Source of the DNA: Ceratothoa steindachneri
Taxonomy: Eukaryota > Arthropoda > Malacostraca > Isopoda > Cymothoidae
Direction of reading: 5' to 3'
NCBI GenBank assembly: GCA_963969495.1
Contig: OZ018324.1
Coordinates: 46,665,019-46,729,018, forward strand
Length of the DNA stretch: 64,000 bases
In this document: positions 32,654 to 44,649 of the stretch, piece by piece
Position numbering within the stretch: position 1 is the first letter of the stretch
How the letters are laid out: each line of letters opens with the position of its first letter
Made by a program: the position numbers and the translations under genes
Notes under the pieces: model-generated
Database searches by the model: none
What the model saw: only the letters and a program-made list of their open reading frames with translations
What the model was told of the DNA's origin: nothing

Positions 32654-33688
32654 ATTAGGTCGGAAATAAAATGATTTTGAACCAAACAATGAAGCATGAG
32701 AAACATATTAATGAAGAATGTAGTCAGCGTTATGTTCGAGCACCTGCTTCCAACGACGGGAGAGAACAAAAATGCCTTTATTGTAAAATTTAACTGATCT
32801 GCTAACAAAGAAGCCTCCAACTAAAGTTTTTAGTTTGTCATCATTTGCGAACGTTTTGCAACTAAAGAATTTCTGCATTTCCCGGAATAGATGATAGCCT
32901 ATTTGCGCCAGGTCTGAGGAGTACAGGGGGTGAGGGAGAACTTCCCATTTCTGCGCAATTGCATCTGCAACCTGTTGCAGTTGTTAACTGTATAATTGAG
33001 CGTCAATAGACTGATTTCGTTCCAACATTTACTAGTAAATCACTACCTTCACATCCCACCAGACACAGCGCATAAGCTTCTTTTGATTTCGCTCGGCCTT
33101 TGCCTGAAGTTGCGCTGGTGCATCTTTGTCTATACAGCTTCTTTTGCATGCCATGCCGATTGTAGACACCATTTCTTATCTGAAGTAACCACTTTGTTCA
33201 GTCAATCAAAACGACCTTTCTTGGACATTACTGGCATGCAAGCGCCTATGTGGTGCTGACGGTCGAAGTTGGGCAGTTTACGTTGAATCTATACGTACAT
33301 TTTGCTTACTTTGCCCATTTCCTCTAAATTACGAAAAATAACTGTATAGTTGATGCTAAACCTTTCTATCAACTTGCGAGATTTCAGATGTGGATAGGTT
33401 TTGAGACAGGCGCACAAACTCTCATTGTCAATAGATGAGAGTCGACTACTTCTTTGACTGATGTTGAAGATCGAAGTGGTCACGGAGAAACTTCTTAAGA
33501 CAATCATAAGATATTCAATGACTTATTAAGGCCTTCTCAAATTGCTTGGTTGATACGACTTGCGATTGATCAGCATTTAAGTAGAACTTGTAATCATACA
33601 TTAAAAGAGTACGTTGCTGTTAACGAGAAAGAGTCATTTGATGGGTAATTTTTTAAACTTTATATATCATATATGTTGCCCGACTAAT
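32654..33688 (-). mobile_element. Mariner relic with recognisable TIRs
   Basis: Ends are ATTAGGTCGG at 32654-32663 and, on the other strand, ATTAGTCGGG ending at 33688, each next to TA (32652-32653 and 33689-33690). The start TTAGGT-GG is typical of mariner ends. The length between TAs is 1035 bp, somewhat short for a mariner. The minus strand encodes a decayed transposase. Confidence 0.7.
32700..33640 (-). pseudogene. Mariner (DD34D-like) transposase relic
   Basis: Minus-strand pieces appear in the expected order: SRLSSIDNESLCACLK and ERFSINYTVIFRNLEEMGKV (33289-33507, second helix-turn-helix and linker), VTSDKKW near 33180-33200 (canonical TGDEKW, first catalytic Asp), CVWWDVKVVIYYMLERNQSI (33030-33100), VLPHPLYSSDLAQIGYHLF near 32886-32940 (canonical SPDLAPSDY, with the third catalytic Asp changed to Gly), and a C-terminal RRWKQVLEHN piece. 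Frameshifts and stops separate them, and the second catalytic motif (HDN) is lost. It is a long-dead copy, different in sequence from the mariners at 1.0 and 44.7 kb. Confidence 0.75.
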
Positions 33689-33690
33689 TA

Positions 33691-34999
33691 CTGTGTAGTT
33701 GTCTAAGCTTTACTAAGATTCGCCTAGTCTACCTAGGCTCTAGGTCACTATGCACTTTCAAGTGAGGCCTAGGAAAGACTAAGGTTAACTATTCGTACAC
33801 CATGTAAATACATCTATAAATAAATAAACATTGAAACAAAAGTTTTGCGGCAACTAAATTTCCAACATAATATTTGTTTTCTCATAATAGAGGAAAGTTT
33901 CTCAATAATACCATTGCAATGAAGAATTACGTCTAATCCCAATGATTTTAAATTAGGCAAGCGACATTTGTAAGCAGCACAGAATTCTTCAAGTGATTGG
34001 CGTTTATTTTGAGGCTCTATCAAGTCAAGCATTGAGTGCACATGTGATTATACAATGACCTTTTTTACTCCATAAGTTGTTTTTAGTAGCTCCTATGCTT
34101 CGGGATACTCGTCACCAGATTTGATAAAACCTTCTAATAGTCGTAAGCCATAAGGCATACAAATCTTTGGTCATTTGAGATATCCAGAATATGAATTATA
34201 TTATAATAAAGATCATTAAAGTTATTTTACAGAAAGACATTCTCTTTAAAATGCTATATTTATTTACGGTAAGTTGATCTCTTTAGAAGAGGTTTGAGGT
34301 AAGTTAAGTTCCTCCCCTGCACTCAAGGGATTAAAGGAATTCTTCCACCTTAGTTATGGCTTCACCAAGCTCCTTGTTTCCCTCGTAATTCTGCATAATT
34401 TCTTTGGTAATGGAATTCTGATATTCCATACCCTCAATGCATGGATCATCAAGGAGTACAATCTTTTGCAAATGAAAATTAATGGTGATTAGTTCAGTCT
34501 TATAAATACACGGATCGAGAGTGACTTCCTAGGCTAATAAATCGCTCTATATCCTTCTCGTACTTTGAAAAGAGACATATTTCCGGGTTTAAGCATCCAA
34601 CTATTTAAGATTTTATTTCCGCAAGGGGTTCCAAAGAAAAGATTTACCTTCACGTGCCAAGTGAAGAAAAAATAGCTGTGAACGGCAATAACCTTTATCG
34701 AAATCAAAAACATTAGGAACCAGGAAATAATATTATACTTACTTGTATTGATTTATATAAATTTACTTACCACTATTTCTCAAGTATGTACAGCAATAAA
34801 TGACCAATTATTTCCCAGATAAAGAATATTAACATAATGTACTAAGTGGAAAATGAATACCCAGGTGAATAGCATTTATAGACCTTAAGACTTAAAGGAC
34901 AATGAAGTTTCTTAAACTTTACACAGACCTAACTGACCTTCGAACAGGTAGCACGTGTTTTATAGAGCTCTCAGTCTGTTGATCTATTTTTCAGATTTT
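33691..34999. other. Unassigned; two small minus-strand frames of unknown origin
   Basis: Minus-strand frames at 33814-34041 (contains SLEEFCAAYKCRLPNLKSLG) and 34331-34500 (contains NFHLQKIVLLDDP and EAITKVEEFL) have more balanced amino-acid content than random AT-rich DNA. They could be pieces of an old gene or transposon. I cannot name a family, and I see no splice signals that join them. Confidence 0.25.
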
Positions 35000-35110
35000 T
35001 CTATAGTTTGTTTGCTTTTTGTTTTTTTCTCACCACAATCAGCGAAAGCTAAGTTGCTCTTCTTTTTTTTTCTTATTGCGACTTAAGTTCTTTCTTTGTT
35101 TGAATAAGTG

Positions 35111-36268
35111 ATGGAGTTTGGGGATGAAAGTGAGCATGAGTGTCGGAATGTATGCATTGGTTGTGGTGTATTAGGTGAGGGGTATACATGTGTTGTATGT
35201 GGGCTGCGTGAATGCATTGTAGATTTAGAGGGGATGAGAAGGCAGGATTTAGACAGGATATGTAGGCTGGAGGGGTTAGTTGCTGAGCTCAGGAGGGAAC
35301 TTAGTGTTAGGCCTAGATTTGGGAATAGGTTAGGTGGTAAGGTAGGCCAGTTAGATGTTTCAGGTGAAGGTAGAGGGCCGGTGGAGGAGGTAGGATATGA
35401 TAGTTCTAGTGATAGTGAAGTTAGCCCCCTTAGATTAGTTAGAAATAGGCCTAGTGAGGATGGGGGACAGTGGAGAGTGGTTAGGAAACATGAAGCTAGG
35501 GAGGCTTCTCCTGTTCGTGGTGAGAATAGGGTTGCCTCTGTTGAGGTGGTTAGCCAGGGGGAGAATAGGTGTGTGAGTCAGAGGGACACAGAACCTATTA
35601 GCTTGAATAATAGATTCAGTGCCCTAAGAGAGGAAGTAACTGGAAGTGATATGACTGATGGGGGTGGGGGTGGAGTTCGAGTGACTGGTAGTTTGAATGA
35701 GAATAGGAGTGGGGATGAAGTTAGGTCTGTGGGGGTTAGGAATAGGAGTCTGACTGAAGTGCTTGTGATGGGTGATTCGCGAGTTAGATATTTAGATAGG
35801 AAGTTGAATGCAAGTAGATTGAATGGTTTCAGGGTGTGTTTGCCGGGTGCTGGAGTGAGAGATCTGTCTGATAGGTATGAGGGGCTGGTGTCTGGCTGTG
35901 CAAGGGATGCGGTTGTGATTACACATGTAGGAGTGAATGATGTGAAGAAAGTGGGTGCATGTGAGTTACGTGAGAGGTACAAGAGGTTGATTGAAAAGGT
36001 GAAAGAAAGTAGAATGAAAGGTGTTGTGACAGGTGTGCTTCCAAGAATGGATGTTGGGGTAGAATGGATGTCTCGTGCAATTGGGCTGAATAATTATGTG
36101 AGGAGGATGTGTGAGATGGAAGGTGTCATGTTTGTGGATGTGTGGGATAGGTTTGTTGGAATGAAAGAAATGTATGCGATGGATGGACTGCATTTGAGTA
36201 GGAGGGGGGTAGATGTGTTGTGGGAGGAGTATGATTGTGTTATTAGGTCTTTGCTGGCGGGAAACTAG
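35111..36268 (+). CDS. CR1-type ORF1: Cys-rich finger + SGNH esterase, intact
   Basis: ATG at 35111 (not the GTG before it), stop at 36266-36268, 385 residues, no interruption. The N-terminus has cysteines at 11, 15, 18, 27, 30 and 35, a PHD/RING-like finger. A charged, Ser/Glu/Arg-rich middle follows. Residues 215-385 form an SGNH hydrolase domain: VMGDSR (catalytic Ser 223), HVGVND (Asn 276) and DGLHLS (Asp 358, His 361). CR1-group LINEs are known to carry such esterase domains in ORF1; their role is thought to concern RNA or membrane association but is not settled. All catalytic residues are present, although ORF2 of the same element is badly broken. ORF2 begins 24 nt downstream. Confidence 0.9.
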   Translation: MEFGDESEHECRNVCIGCGVLGEGYTCVVCGLRECIVDLEGMRRQDLDRICRLEGLVAELRRELSVRPRFGNRLGGKVGQLDVSGEGRGPVEEVGYDSSSDSEVSPLRLVRNRPSEDGGQWRVVRKHEAREASPVRGENRVASVEVVSQGENRCVSQRDTEPISLNNRFSALREEVTGSDMTDGGGGGVRVTGSLNENRSGDEVRSVGVRNRSLTEVLVMGDSRVRYLDRKLNASRLNGFRVCLPGAGVRDLSDRYEGLVSGCARDAVVITHVGVNDVKKVGACELRERYKRLIEKVKESRMKGVVTGVLPRMDVGVEWMSRAIGLNNYVRRMCEMEGVMFVDVWDRFVGMKEMYAMDGLHLSRRGVDVLWEEYDCVIRSLLAGN

Positions 36269-36291
36269 ATACTTATAGTGGTCAGGGAATT

Positions 36292-39196
36292 ATGAGAGGA
36301 CATTATAGTACTGAAAGTAGAATGGACTTGGCAGATAACAGAAATAGGTTCCAAGGCGATAGAGGTGAGGTCATTTAAGTTTCAAGAGGTGCTTCAGGGA
36401 TAGGGGGGTTAAATTGTTTCTATACAAATGCTCGTAGTCTTAGAAACAAGAAGGATGAGCTATTTAGTTATATTAGCAATGAGGATATAGATATATTATG
36501 CGTTACTGAATCATGGGTTAATGAAATAGAATTTAGTGACACTATAAGTGAATTTGATTTACAGGGCTATAATATGTACATTAGTCAAAGGACAGGTAGA
36601 ATTGGTGGAGGAATAATTATCTATATAAAAAAAAACATTGTTTCAAGTTTAAATACTTCAATAAAGCAGGATGGAGTTGAGTCACTTTGGATAGATATTA
36701 GGTTCAGTAAAAATAGAATGGTGCATTTGGGAGCTTTTTACAGGCCACCTGGGCAGACTGATGATATAGATGAACTAATGATAAGGGAAATAAGTAAGGG
36801 ATGTGAAACAGATGCAGTTATTATTGGGGACTTCAACTTAAACTCTGTGGACTGGGAAATTATGATAGGTAGGGATAGAACAAGTGGCAGGTTCATAGAA
36901 TGCTTTGAGGATAATTTTTTGAATCAATTTGTTAATGAGCCAACGAGGGGGGACAATATATTAGATTTAGTACTTTCTAACAGTGATCATTTAGTTCAAG
37001 AATTGACTGTTGGGGAAGCATTGGGAAATAGTGACCATCAGATAGTTCGTTCTAACTTGGGAATTGAGAAGGGTAAAATAACTGAGAATGCTGAAAAAGT
37101 TCCAAATTTTCATAAGGAAGATTATGTAAAACTTCGAAGCTTGCTAAATTTGGTAGACTGGGATATAGAATTCAGAGGTAAAAATGCTTATGTGATGTGG
37201 GATACTTTCAAGCATATAATAAATGTAGTCCAAGAACAATGTATCCCAATGAAGGCCATTAGGAACAAAAGTAGGAAACCATTATGGTGGAATCAGGAGA
37301 TAGCTAGAAAAATTTCAGAGAAGAAAAGGGCATATAAAAAATTACAGGTAGAAAATAATATTCAAAATTTAAGTGATTATAGAATGGCTAGGAATGAGTT
37401 AAATAAGATTATAAAGTAGAACAAAAGGGTGTCAGAAATTAAATTAGCTCAGGATAGCAACAAAGATCCTAGAAAGTTCTTTAGTTACTATAAAATTAAT
37501 AACAAGTCTGGCAGAGTTAAAATAGGACCTATCAAATATGAAGGGTTTGTGCGAGAAACTGATGAAGAAATAGTTGAGGTACTAAATGGTCATTTTGCAT
37601 CAGTATTTACAAAAGAGAAACTAAATAGTCCTATGTATAGTACTCATAGGTCAGGAAAAGAGGTGTTTACTAACATTTGTGTGGATCGGAGGATGATAAA
37701 AGGACTAATAGGTGATTTAGATACTACCAAGGCCTCCGGCCCTGATAATATTCATTGTAGGATACTTAAATAAGGGGTAGACAGTATCTCAATAGCTCTG
37801 GACAAGTTATATACTAGGTCATTGGAATATGGAGAAATACCCGATGATTGGAAGAGAGCGAATGTAGTCCCCATTTTCAAGAAGGGTAGTAAAGAGGATC
37901 CAAATAACTTTAGACCGGTTAGCCTAACTCCTGTAGTCTGTAAAATTCTTGAAAAAATAGTTAAAAAAGGGATTTGCCAACATCTAGAGAGGGAGGGGTT
38001 AATCAGCGATGCTCAGCATGGGTTTTGATCAGGTAGATCATGTTTGACTAACTTACTAGACTTTCGGGAGTTTGTAACAGATCAAGTAGATAAGGGAGAG
38101 AATGTAGATATAATTTACTTAGATTTTAGTAAAGCATTTGATAAGGTACCACACAGGAGACTAGTTCATAAATTAAAAATGATTGGGATATGTGGGGGTG
38201 TTTCAAATTGGATAGCTGAGTGGCTGAAAGACAGGAAGCAAAGGGTAGTGCTAAATGGTGTAAAGTCAGAGTGGAGGGATGTTATCAGTGGGGTTCCTCA
38301 GGGATCAGTTCTCGGTCTATTATTATTTGTCATCTATATAAACGATCTTGGGGAGGCAGTTAATAATAAAGTGTCAATTTTTTGCGGATGATACCAAATT
38401 AGCAGCTGTAGTTAAAGATATTGATGATAATTTTAAAGTGCAGGGGGACTTAAATAAATTGTTATCCTGGGCACATAAGTGGCAAATGACTTTCAACCTT
38501 GATAAGTGCAAAGTTATTAACATGGGAAAAGATAATAGAGAATTTAACTATGAAATGTATGGGCATTGGCTGAGCTCAATAGAGGATGAGAAAGATCTAG
38601 GAGTAGTAATAGATAAGTCATTAAGGTTTTCTAAGCAGTGTATTGAAGCAAGAAATAGGGCAAATAGAGTGTTGGGTTTTATTAAGAGAAATGTCAGTTA
38701 CAAAAGTAAGGAGGTTATTCTTAAACTCTATAACTCTTATGTTAGGCCACATCTAGAGTACTGTATACAGGCATGGTCCCCACATTTTAGACACGATATT
38801 AACCTTCTTGAGTCAGTGCAACGGAGGGCAACAAAGATTATTCCTTCCCTGAGGCACCTTGAATATGAAGATAGACTGAGGGTATTAAATATGTTCTCGT
38901 TCGAAAGGAGGTGTGTGAGAGGGGATATGATTGAGCTCTTTAAATTTTTTTCCGGGATAGATAAATTGGATGTTAGCAAGTTTTTTGAGTTAGATGATGG
39001 AAATCGGACTAGAGGTCCCCCCTCGAAAATTAAAAAGCAAGGGTGTAGGTTGGATTTAAGAAAATATTTTTTCACCAATAGAGTGGTAGACTTCTGGAAC
39101 AAATTGCCGCAGAGGGTAGTAGGTAGTCCAAATCTAAATGTATTTAAGAGTAGGTTGGATGAGTTTATAGGAAGGGAAGGTTGTGATGGTTCCTAA
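36292..39196 (+). pseudogene. CR1-like ORF2: AP endonuclease + RT, broken
   Basis: Likely ATG at 36292. Endonuclease motifs in order: FYTNARSLRNKKDEL, VTESWVNE (active-site Glu), GAFYRPPG, IIGDFNLNSVDW, ILDLVLSN, GNSDHQIV. RT: NNFRPVSLTPVVCKILEKIV, HGF, LDFSKAFDKVPHRR (first catalytic Asp), GVPQGSVLGLLLF, FADDTKL (catalytic pair intact), SYVRPHLEYCIQAWSP. Breaks: TAA 36376-36378, TAG 37417-37419, TAA 37771-37773, TGA 38026-38028 (fits decay of an Arg CGA codon after HGF), and one extra T in the T run at about 38375-38380 just before FADD. The frame is otherwise consistent, so decay is by few events. Confidence 0.9.
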
Positions 39197-39350
39197 GTTT
39201 TGTATATATTAATATTGTTTGTATATATCTATAGCTGCATGATTTAGTTCTTGACAAGCCTTGATTGGTGATACCCTTGTTTCTGGATGCAATCCTCTGG
39301 ATGTAGTTTTCCTGGGAGTTTGGGTGCCTTGAAAAAGAGGCCGCTTGACT

Positions 39351-39530
39351 CGGATGACCTATGATGAGCCCTTGTGGCTTTTGTCATCCGTTATATTATA
39401 TTGTGAGGGACTTTGATTTTGTCTTCCCCTGGTGATGGTGCTTTTTGTGGGTGGGTTTTGACGGAGGCGGATGACCTTTGATAGGCCCTTGTGGCTTTTG
39501 TCATCCGTGTAATTATGTTATGTTATGTTT
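39351..39530 (+). repeat. CR1-like 3' end: duplicated hairpin and TTATG tail
   Basis: CGGATGAC ... GTCATCCG form the outer stem of a 40-nt hairpin (39351-39390), with AGCC/GGCT as an inner stem around CTTGT. The same hairpin recurs at 39468-39507 with one change in the loop side. A TTATG-type short tandem tail follows (39511-39530). CR1-group elements end in short tandem repeats instead of poly(A). Confidence 0.8.
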
Positions 39531-39995
39531 TATCTACACAGGTGAATTACTTAGATAAAGCAAAACGTCTACAAACGAGATATAAATTTAAAGTAACAAA
39601 GCGCATATAATTCATAATAGATAATAGTAAAAGACGTGCACCACCTCACCACTCTACACGTAAAAATATAAAAAAATTAGGTGGGCAAACTTTACCTGAG
39701 TAATTAATAATGAGAACATATTTCGTGCAAGAAATACAAAAATAATAGAAATATTATTGTAAGGAGGTTTATTATCTGACAACATTGAAACAAAACTAAT
39801 ATGTATCGTATCAGCAGCAATACTGCCACAGTCACAGTATCCCTTTTTTAAGAATGTTTTTGAAACAGTCAGGAAAATTAGCACCAGTGCAAATGTATTC
39901 CTTTTATAAAACTATAGTTCCTTGACACAATTTGATCATCTTTAAAAATTCTAGTTCAAGCTTTATCTATTGATATATAAGTAACAACGAAACCT
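39531..39995. other. No gene recognised
   Basis: AT-rich DNA between two CR1-like LINE copies. One minus-strand frame of 76 codons (39654-39884) has no recognisable motif. Confidence 0.4.
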
Positions 39996-42235
39996 TAATT
40001 GATAGGCTTGAAGTTCAGGAACCACTTGGGAATTCGGATCACCTCTCATTGGTATTTAACATCAAATATGATTTCATTAATCAGAGGAGAGCGCAAAAAG
40101 TACCTGTATATAAATTAGCAAACTTCAAAGCTATTAGAGATGAATTAAAGGAATGGGATTGGCATAAAGAATTCAATAACAAAACACCTGCTTCGGCTTA
40201 CAACCTCATCATTGACCGCATTAAGGGTCTTCAGACTAGATATATTCCTCATAAAACCGGTTTAAAATACACAAAGGACAAAACTTGGATTAACCAATAT
40301 CTTAAGACTCTGATAGGATGGAAACGGTCACTTTATAAGAGGCTAAAAGGCAACCAGCCATTAGGGCAAAATTTATTGAACTATAAAGGCAGATAAAAAG
40401 AGAAGTGAACGCTGTTAAATGCAAGTATGAAAATAGATTAGCGAAAAGGTCACGCGATAATCCGAAAGCATTCTACAGGTACTAAAGAACTAAAAACAGA
40501 GTCGGTTTAGATACTTAAACACAAAGACTGAGTAGTTCAAAATGACCTCGAATAGGCGAATAATTATTTTGCTTCAGTTTTTACAAGGATATTCCGAATT
40601 TAAATGAGGAAAGACTAGAAAACATAAATAGTAACATTCTAAAAATGAATGAAATAATAGTTACGGCTGATGTAAAGAATGCAATTAATAAATTAAGTCG
40701 TGATAAAGCTAGCGGGGTTGATGAAATGTACGTGCGAAGTATTAAGGAAGTTAAAAACGAAATTTCTGCTTTCCTCGCTTTTCTGTTTAATTAATTTCTG
40801 GAGGCAAATTTTTTTCGTAGCGATTGGAAACTAGCTAATGTTATCCCCATATTCAGAAAAGGTAGACGTGAGGAAAAGGAGAACTATCGGCGAGTAAGCT
40901 TAACTTCACTTATATGTAAACTAATGGAGTCAATTATTGATTTATAATTACGCAATCATCTGGAGAGAAATCAATTATTAGTAAATAATCAGCATGGTTT
41001 CAGGAAAGGGAGGTCTTGTGTCATTAGTCTGATCACATTTTATGAGCATGTAGCAAAGGCTGTCGATTCAGGTTTTAGTTACGACGTGGTGTATCTAGAT
41101 TTTTCTAAAGCCTTTGATAAACTTCCGTTCAATATCCTTCTTTCAAAGCTAAAAGTTAAGCATATCCATGATAAAACGATAACTAAGATTAAAAATTGGT
41201 TGACAGATCGTAAGCAGAGGGTAATTTTAAATGGGGTGGCATCCGATTGGCTGCCGATAACTGGTGGAGTTCCTCAAGGTTCCGTTTTGGGACCACTACT
41301 CTTTATAATTTTCATAAACACTTTAAAATACTGGAATGAATTGCCAAGTAAATTCATTCGCGGACCATACTAAATTTGGGCAGATAATAAAGAATAAGGA
41401 AGACTCAAGCTGTTTACAAAACTGCCTGAATATGTTAACTAAATGATGCAACGAATCTGGCACGAAGCTTAATGCTTTCAAATGCGGCGTTTTACACTTC
41501 GGAAAAAATAACCCTAAATTTAAATATTATCTCCAAGACACCGAGATTATAGAAGTAAAAGTGCAAGTCGATCTAGGAGTTAAAATAGATAATAAATTAA
41601 ATTTCTCCAGTCAATGCGTTGCAATTAGAAATAAAGCAACAAGAGTTGCATCATTTATCAGGAAATTCGTCTCGAAATGTAATTCAGAGATGATGTTAGA
41701 ACTATACACGTCATTAGTCAGACCTATACTAGATTATGCTGCTTCCTTCTGGTCTCCACGATTAACTAGAGATGTAAATATAATAGAACAAGTACAAAAA
41801 TGATAAGGGGAATTAAACATCTTAGCTACAATGATAGGCTTAAAAAACTCAATCTCTTTTCCCTTGAACATAGAAGAAAAAGGATTAAACAAATAGAAAC
41901 ATAAATTATTGATAAATATGCCCTATACTGCATAACATCTTTTTAATTTGACAGGCGTGTGAGCGACGTGAGGACACGACAAGAAGTGGAAATTCAAAAC
42001 ATCAATGGGAAAATTTGCCTTCAGCATCCGCATCGTTCAAGTCTGGAACAATCTAACACAAGAAGTAGTCAGCGCTCCAAACACAGAATTTGTGAAGACG
42101 AAATTTGATCAATGCTAAAAAGAAAATAAAGTTAAAATATCTTACAATTATAAGAAGGGGTTCTACCTAATTTAGCCTTATTCTTAATAGGGACCACCAT
42201 GCATGAGCTCTTATGGCTCCCTGTAGGTGTCAATA
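39996..42235 (+). pseudogene. CR1-like LINE, 5'-truncated, second subfamily
   Basis: Begins inside the endonuclease at LGNSDHLSLVF and keeps the rest of ORF2 with many breaks. RT pieces: KLANVIPIFRKGRREEKENYR, NNQHGFRKGRSCVISLITF, VVYLDFSKAFDKLPFNILL (catalytic Asp), GGVPQGSVLGPLLFIIFIN, then, after a frameshift, FADHTKFG at 41357-41380, where the second catalytic Asp is His. The C-terminal part RPILDYAASFWSPR is intact. Stops at about 40394, 40790, 40946 and 41803. The 3' end has GAGCTCTTATGGCTC, similar in shape to the inner hairpin of the 35-kb LINE. It differs too much in sequence from that element to be a copy of it. Confidence 0.8.
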
Positions 42236-44647
42236 AGTTGTTTGTTTATATATATATATATGGAGCGATGAGTAATTTTTCGCCCTTAGCAAAACTGAAT
42301 TCCGTGTATGCGTGTTGTGTCGCGTTGGTTTTCTCTTCTCTCTATCAGTGTAGACTCAATCATGCATCGTCTCTGAAATAAACAATACGAAGCCTGAAGT
42401 CAATCATCCCACAATTCAGAAAAAAAAGCAGGTTATGATGGTTAGTATTCCCGCATGGAGCTTCATGAATGCTAATCATACAACTGAGCAAAAAACGAAT
42501 AAATACATTCTAATTTTATGTTAAAGTAAACGCCAACTCCTTCAAAAGGCTTATTGAAATTTTTATTTTTAGAGAAATGGATTGTTAGCCAGTCGTATGG
42601 GTAACGTCCCTGAAGAGGGTTGAGGAACTCCAAGACAAGGATCATAAATATATCAAGAAAGAATGAAGAGAGAAATAGCAAACGGAATAAAATAATATAA
42701 TCTCTTTTACCCGTTAAAGAGAGTGAAATAATAGGTGTGGTTCGAAGATACTCCATCTAGCTGTCTTTGCTTCTTCGGGCACCGCTAACGTGTCAGGTGT
42801 CACTCATCCTTCATCTGATGAGTTATCAATTTGAATCAATTAAATATCAGAAAGGTTTCCCTTTTCATGAGACATTCTCTTAAGTTGATTTGCAAGACAA
42901 CAGATTTATCTCTTATTGTAATTTTTAAATGGAAATATTTGGCGACTGGGAAGTGAACCACTTTCTCCTAAAGATTTTCCTTTATTTTTTTAATATTAAG
43001 AAAAAAAAGCAATATGAGAACAACTCTATATTCTAAGTACAGAACTAAATTTGTTACTACTCAAATAATCTTTCAATTCCTTCTTAAACAACCCCCCCCC
43101 CTACATTAAATAACCAGGGATTAAGCCAAACATGGACATTACTAAAATGACAATATCAGGCGACAGATTGTCCACTCTGCTCTAATTGATTTCGTTCCCA
43201 CCTTCAATTTATCTCCAGGAAGTTTTAACGTTAGCCCTCCTCTAAGCAGAAGTTTATTCTAACCTGATCTTTTGTTGAAAAGAATTAAGAATTTATTTCA
43301 TTTTTATTATTATTATTATTATTATTAATATGATTATTATTATTATTGTTACTTTCCCTTTGCATCGTTTTTTTAATTAAACCAACGTAGGTGATTCACA
43401 ATGTTAATTGCATAGCTGAAAATTGAGATGAAAAATCTTAAAATATGCCTCTACTTAGAATTTTTTTTTTACTTTTATTGCTTGTTTTGCCTTAATTAAT
43501 CAGAAGGAACGCTACGCTCTACAAAAAACTTGTTTTATATTATTAAAAAGGAAAGAAGCGAAGAAAAAAATGAGATCTGTACGAAAGCAACTACTTTCTC
43601 ACGAAATATTGTATAAAATAAGCCAAATTTATTTCATAATTCTAGCTTTAGCAAAAATACTATCGCGTCTTTTTGTGCGCATAGTCATTTACCTACACCT
43701 ATTTCTCTCTATAAGCTTGCAGTCATTATTTTCTGCAAAACTGGTAACTGATTCATATAAGCTATAGAGTTTTCCGTAAAATAGAGTTAAATGGGTAATG
43801 TGGTTTGAGTGGATAAACTACTTAATAGCAATTGGTAAATACAAAAACGTGCAAAGAAAAAAAAATAGCCGCACAGTGAAAAGAAATGTGTCATTTTGAA
43901 CCATTTATACTATTAGCCACAGACTCGATTAAGACTGCCCTAACTGCAATTCCTCGCATTTTGATCTAACAAAAAATGGCATTCCTATAAAGTTATATTG
44001 CATGCAAGATTTAGGAAGGAAATACGTCCAGTCGTGTGCCATTTGCTATTGATCAAATTTCAAGAATTGGAAAATGTTCTACGCAATTGTCTTTGATATT
44101 ACAGGCTGATAAGTCCCATTTTCACTTTATTAGTAATGTTCACCGCCATGATCCTCCCCAAAATTCATACTATGCGAAAAAAGAATCTCCTCAATAACTA
44201 TTGTCGAAAGTCCACACTGTTATTGGGCAAAGTGGTGTTATCGGACCATATTGTTTATGAAAGAGTCGGAAGAGAAATTGACCACACAATCGATCACGTG
44301 AAGATTCGATCAAACACTCAAGATATAGACTTGACTGATGGATGAACTGCTGTTTATTTAGGTCGAAGCTTCTCGGTATTGATGACCTATGGTCCGACAC
44401 CTCCCAAGGAATGATGGGTAGTGGGCGGTCCACTATACCTTTAGTCCGCGATTTCTCGATCTCACCCCTTCTTTCTTTTCTAATGGAGGTTTAATAAGTG
44501 GAAATTTTATGCGCCCAAACCAATTAGTATAGTAAGAGGTAAAGTGGGTGAATTCAAGCTGCTTTGTGTAAGAAGAAGGAAAAAGATTGGAGTTTTTGAA
44601 AAAAAAGCAAGCCACACGTAACAGATAAAAAATTGCCTAATCGAAAC
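42236..44647. other. No gene recognised
   Basis: AT-rich, with an (AT)n run at about 42246-42261 and an (ATT)n microsatellite at 43305-43349. Short frames (for example minus 42472-42756) show no motif. Confidence 0.45.
43305..43349. repeat. (ATT)n microsatellite
   Basis: About 45 bp of ATT/TTA units with one interruption (AATATG near 43327). Confidence 0.92.
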
Positions 44648-44649
44648 TA

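Larger units (their letters stand above)
35000..39530 (+). mobile_element. CR1-like LINE, nearly complete
   Basis: Order: T-rich leader, esterase-type ORF1 (35111-36268), ORF2 with endonuclease and RT (36292-39196), a 3' region with two copies of a 40-nt hairpin (39351-39390 and 39468-39507), and a TTATG tail (39511-39530). The combination of a Cys-rich finger plus SGNH esterase in ORF1, and RT motifs of the form YLDFSKAFDKVPHRRL, is characteristic of the CR1/L2 group. ORF2 has four in-frame stops and one frameshift. A decayed sister lies at 53.9-57.3 kb. The 5' end is approximate. Confidence 0.88.

Noticed and set aside
42810..42830. CTGATGAG near 42815 as a hammerhead core
   Set aside because: No stem II hairpin followed by a GAAA box nearby.
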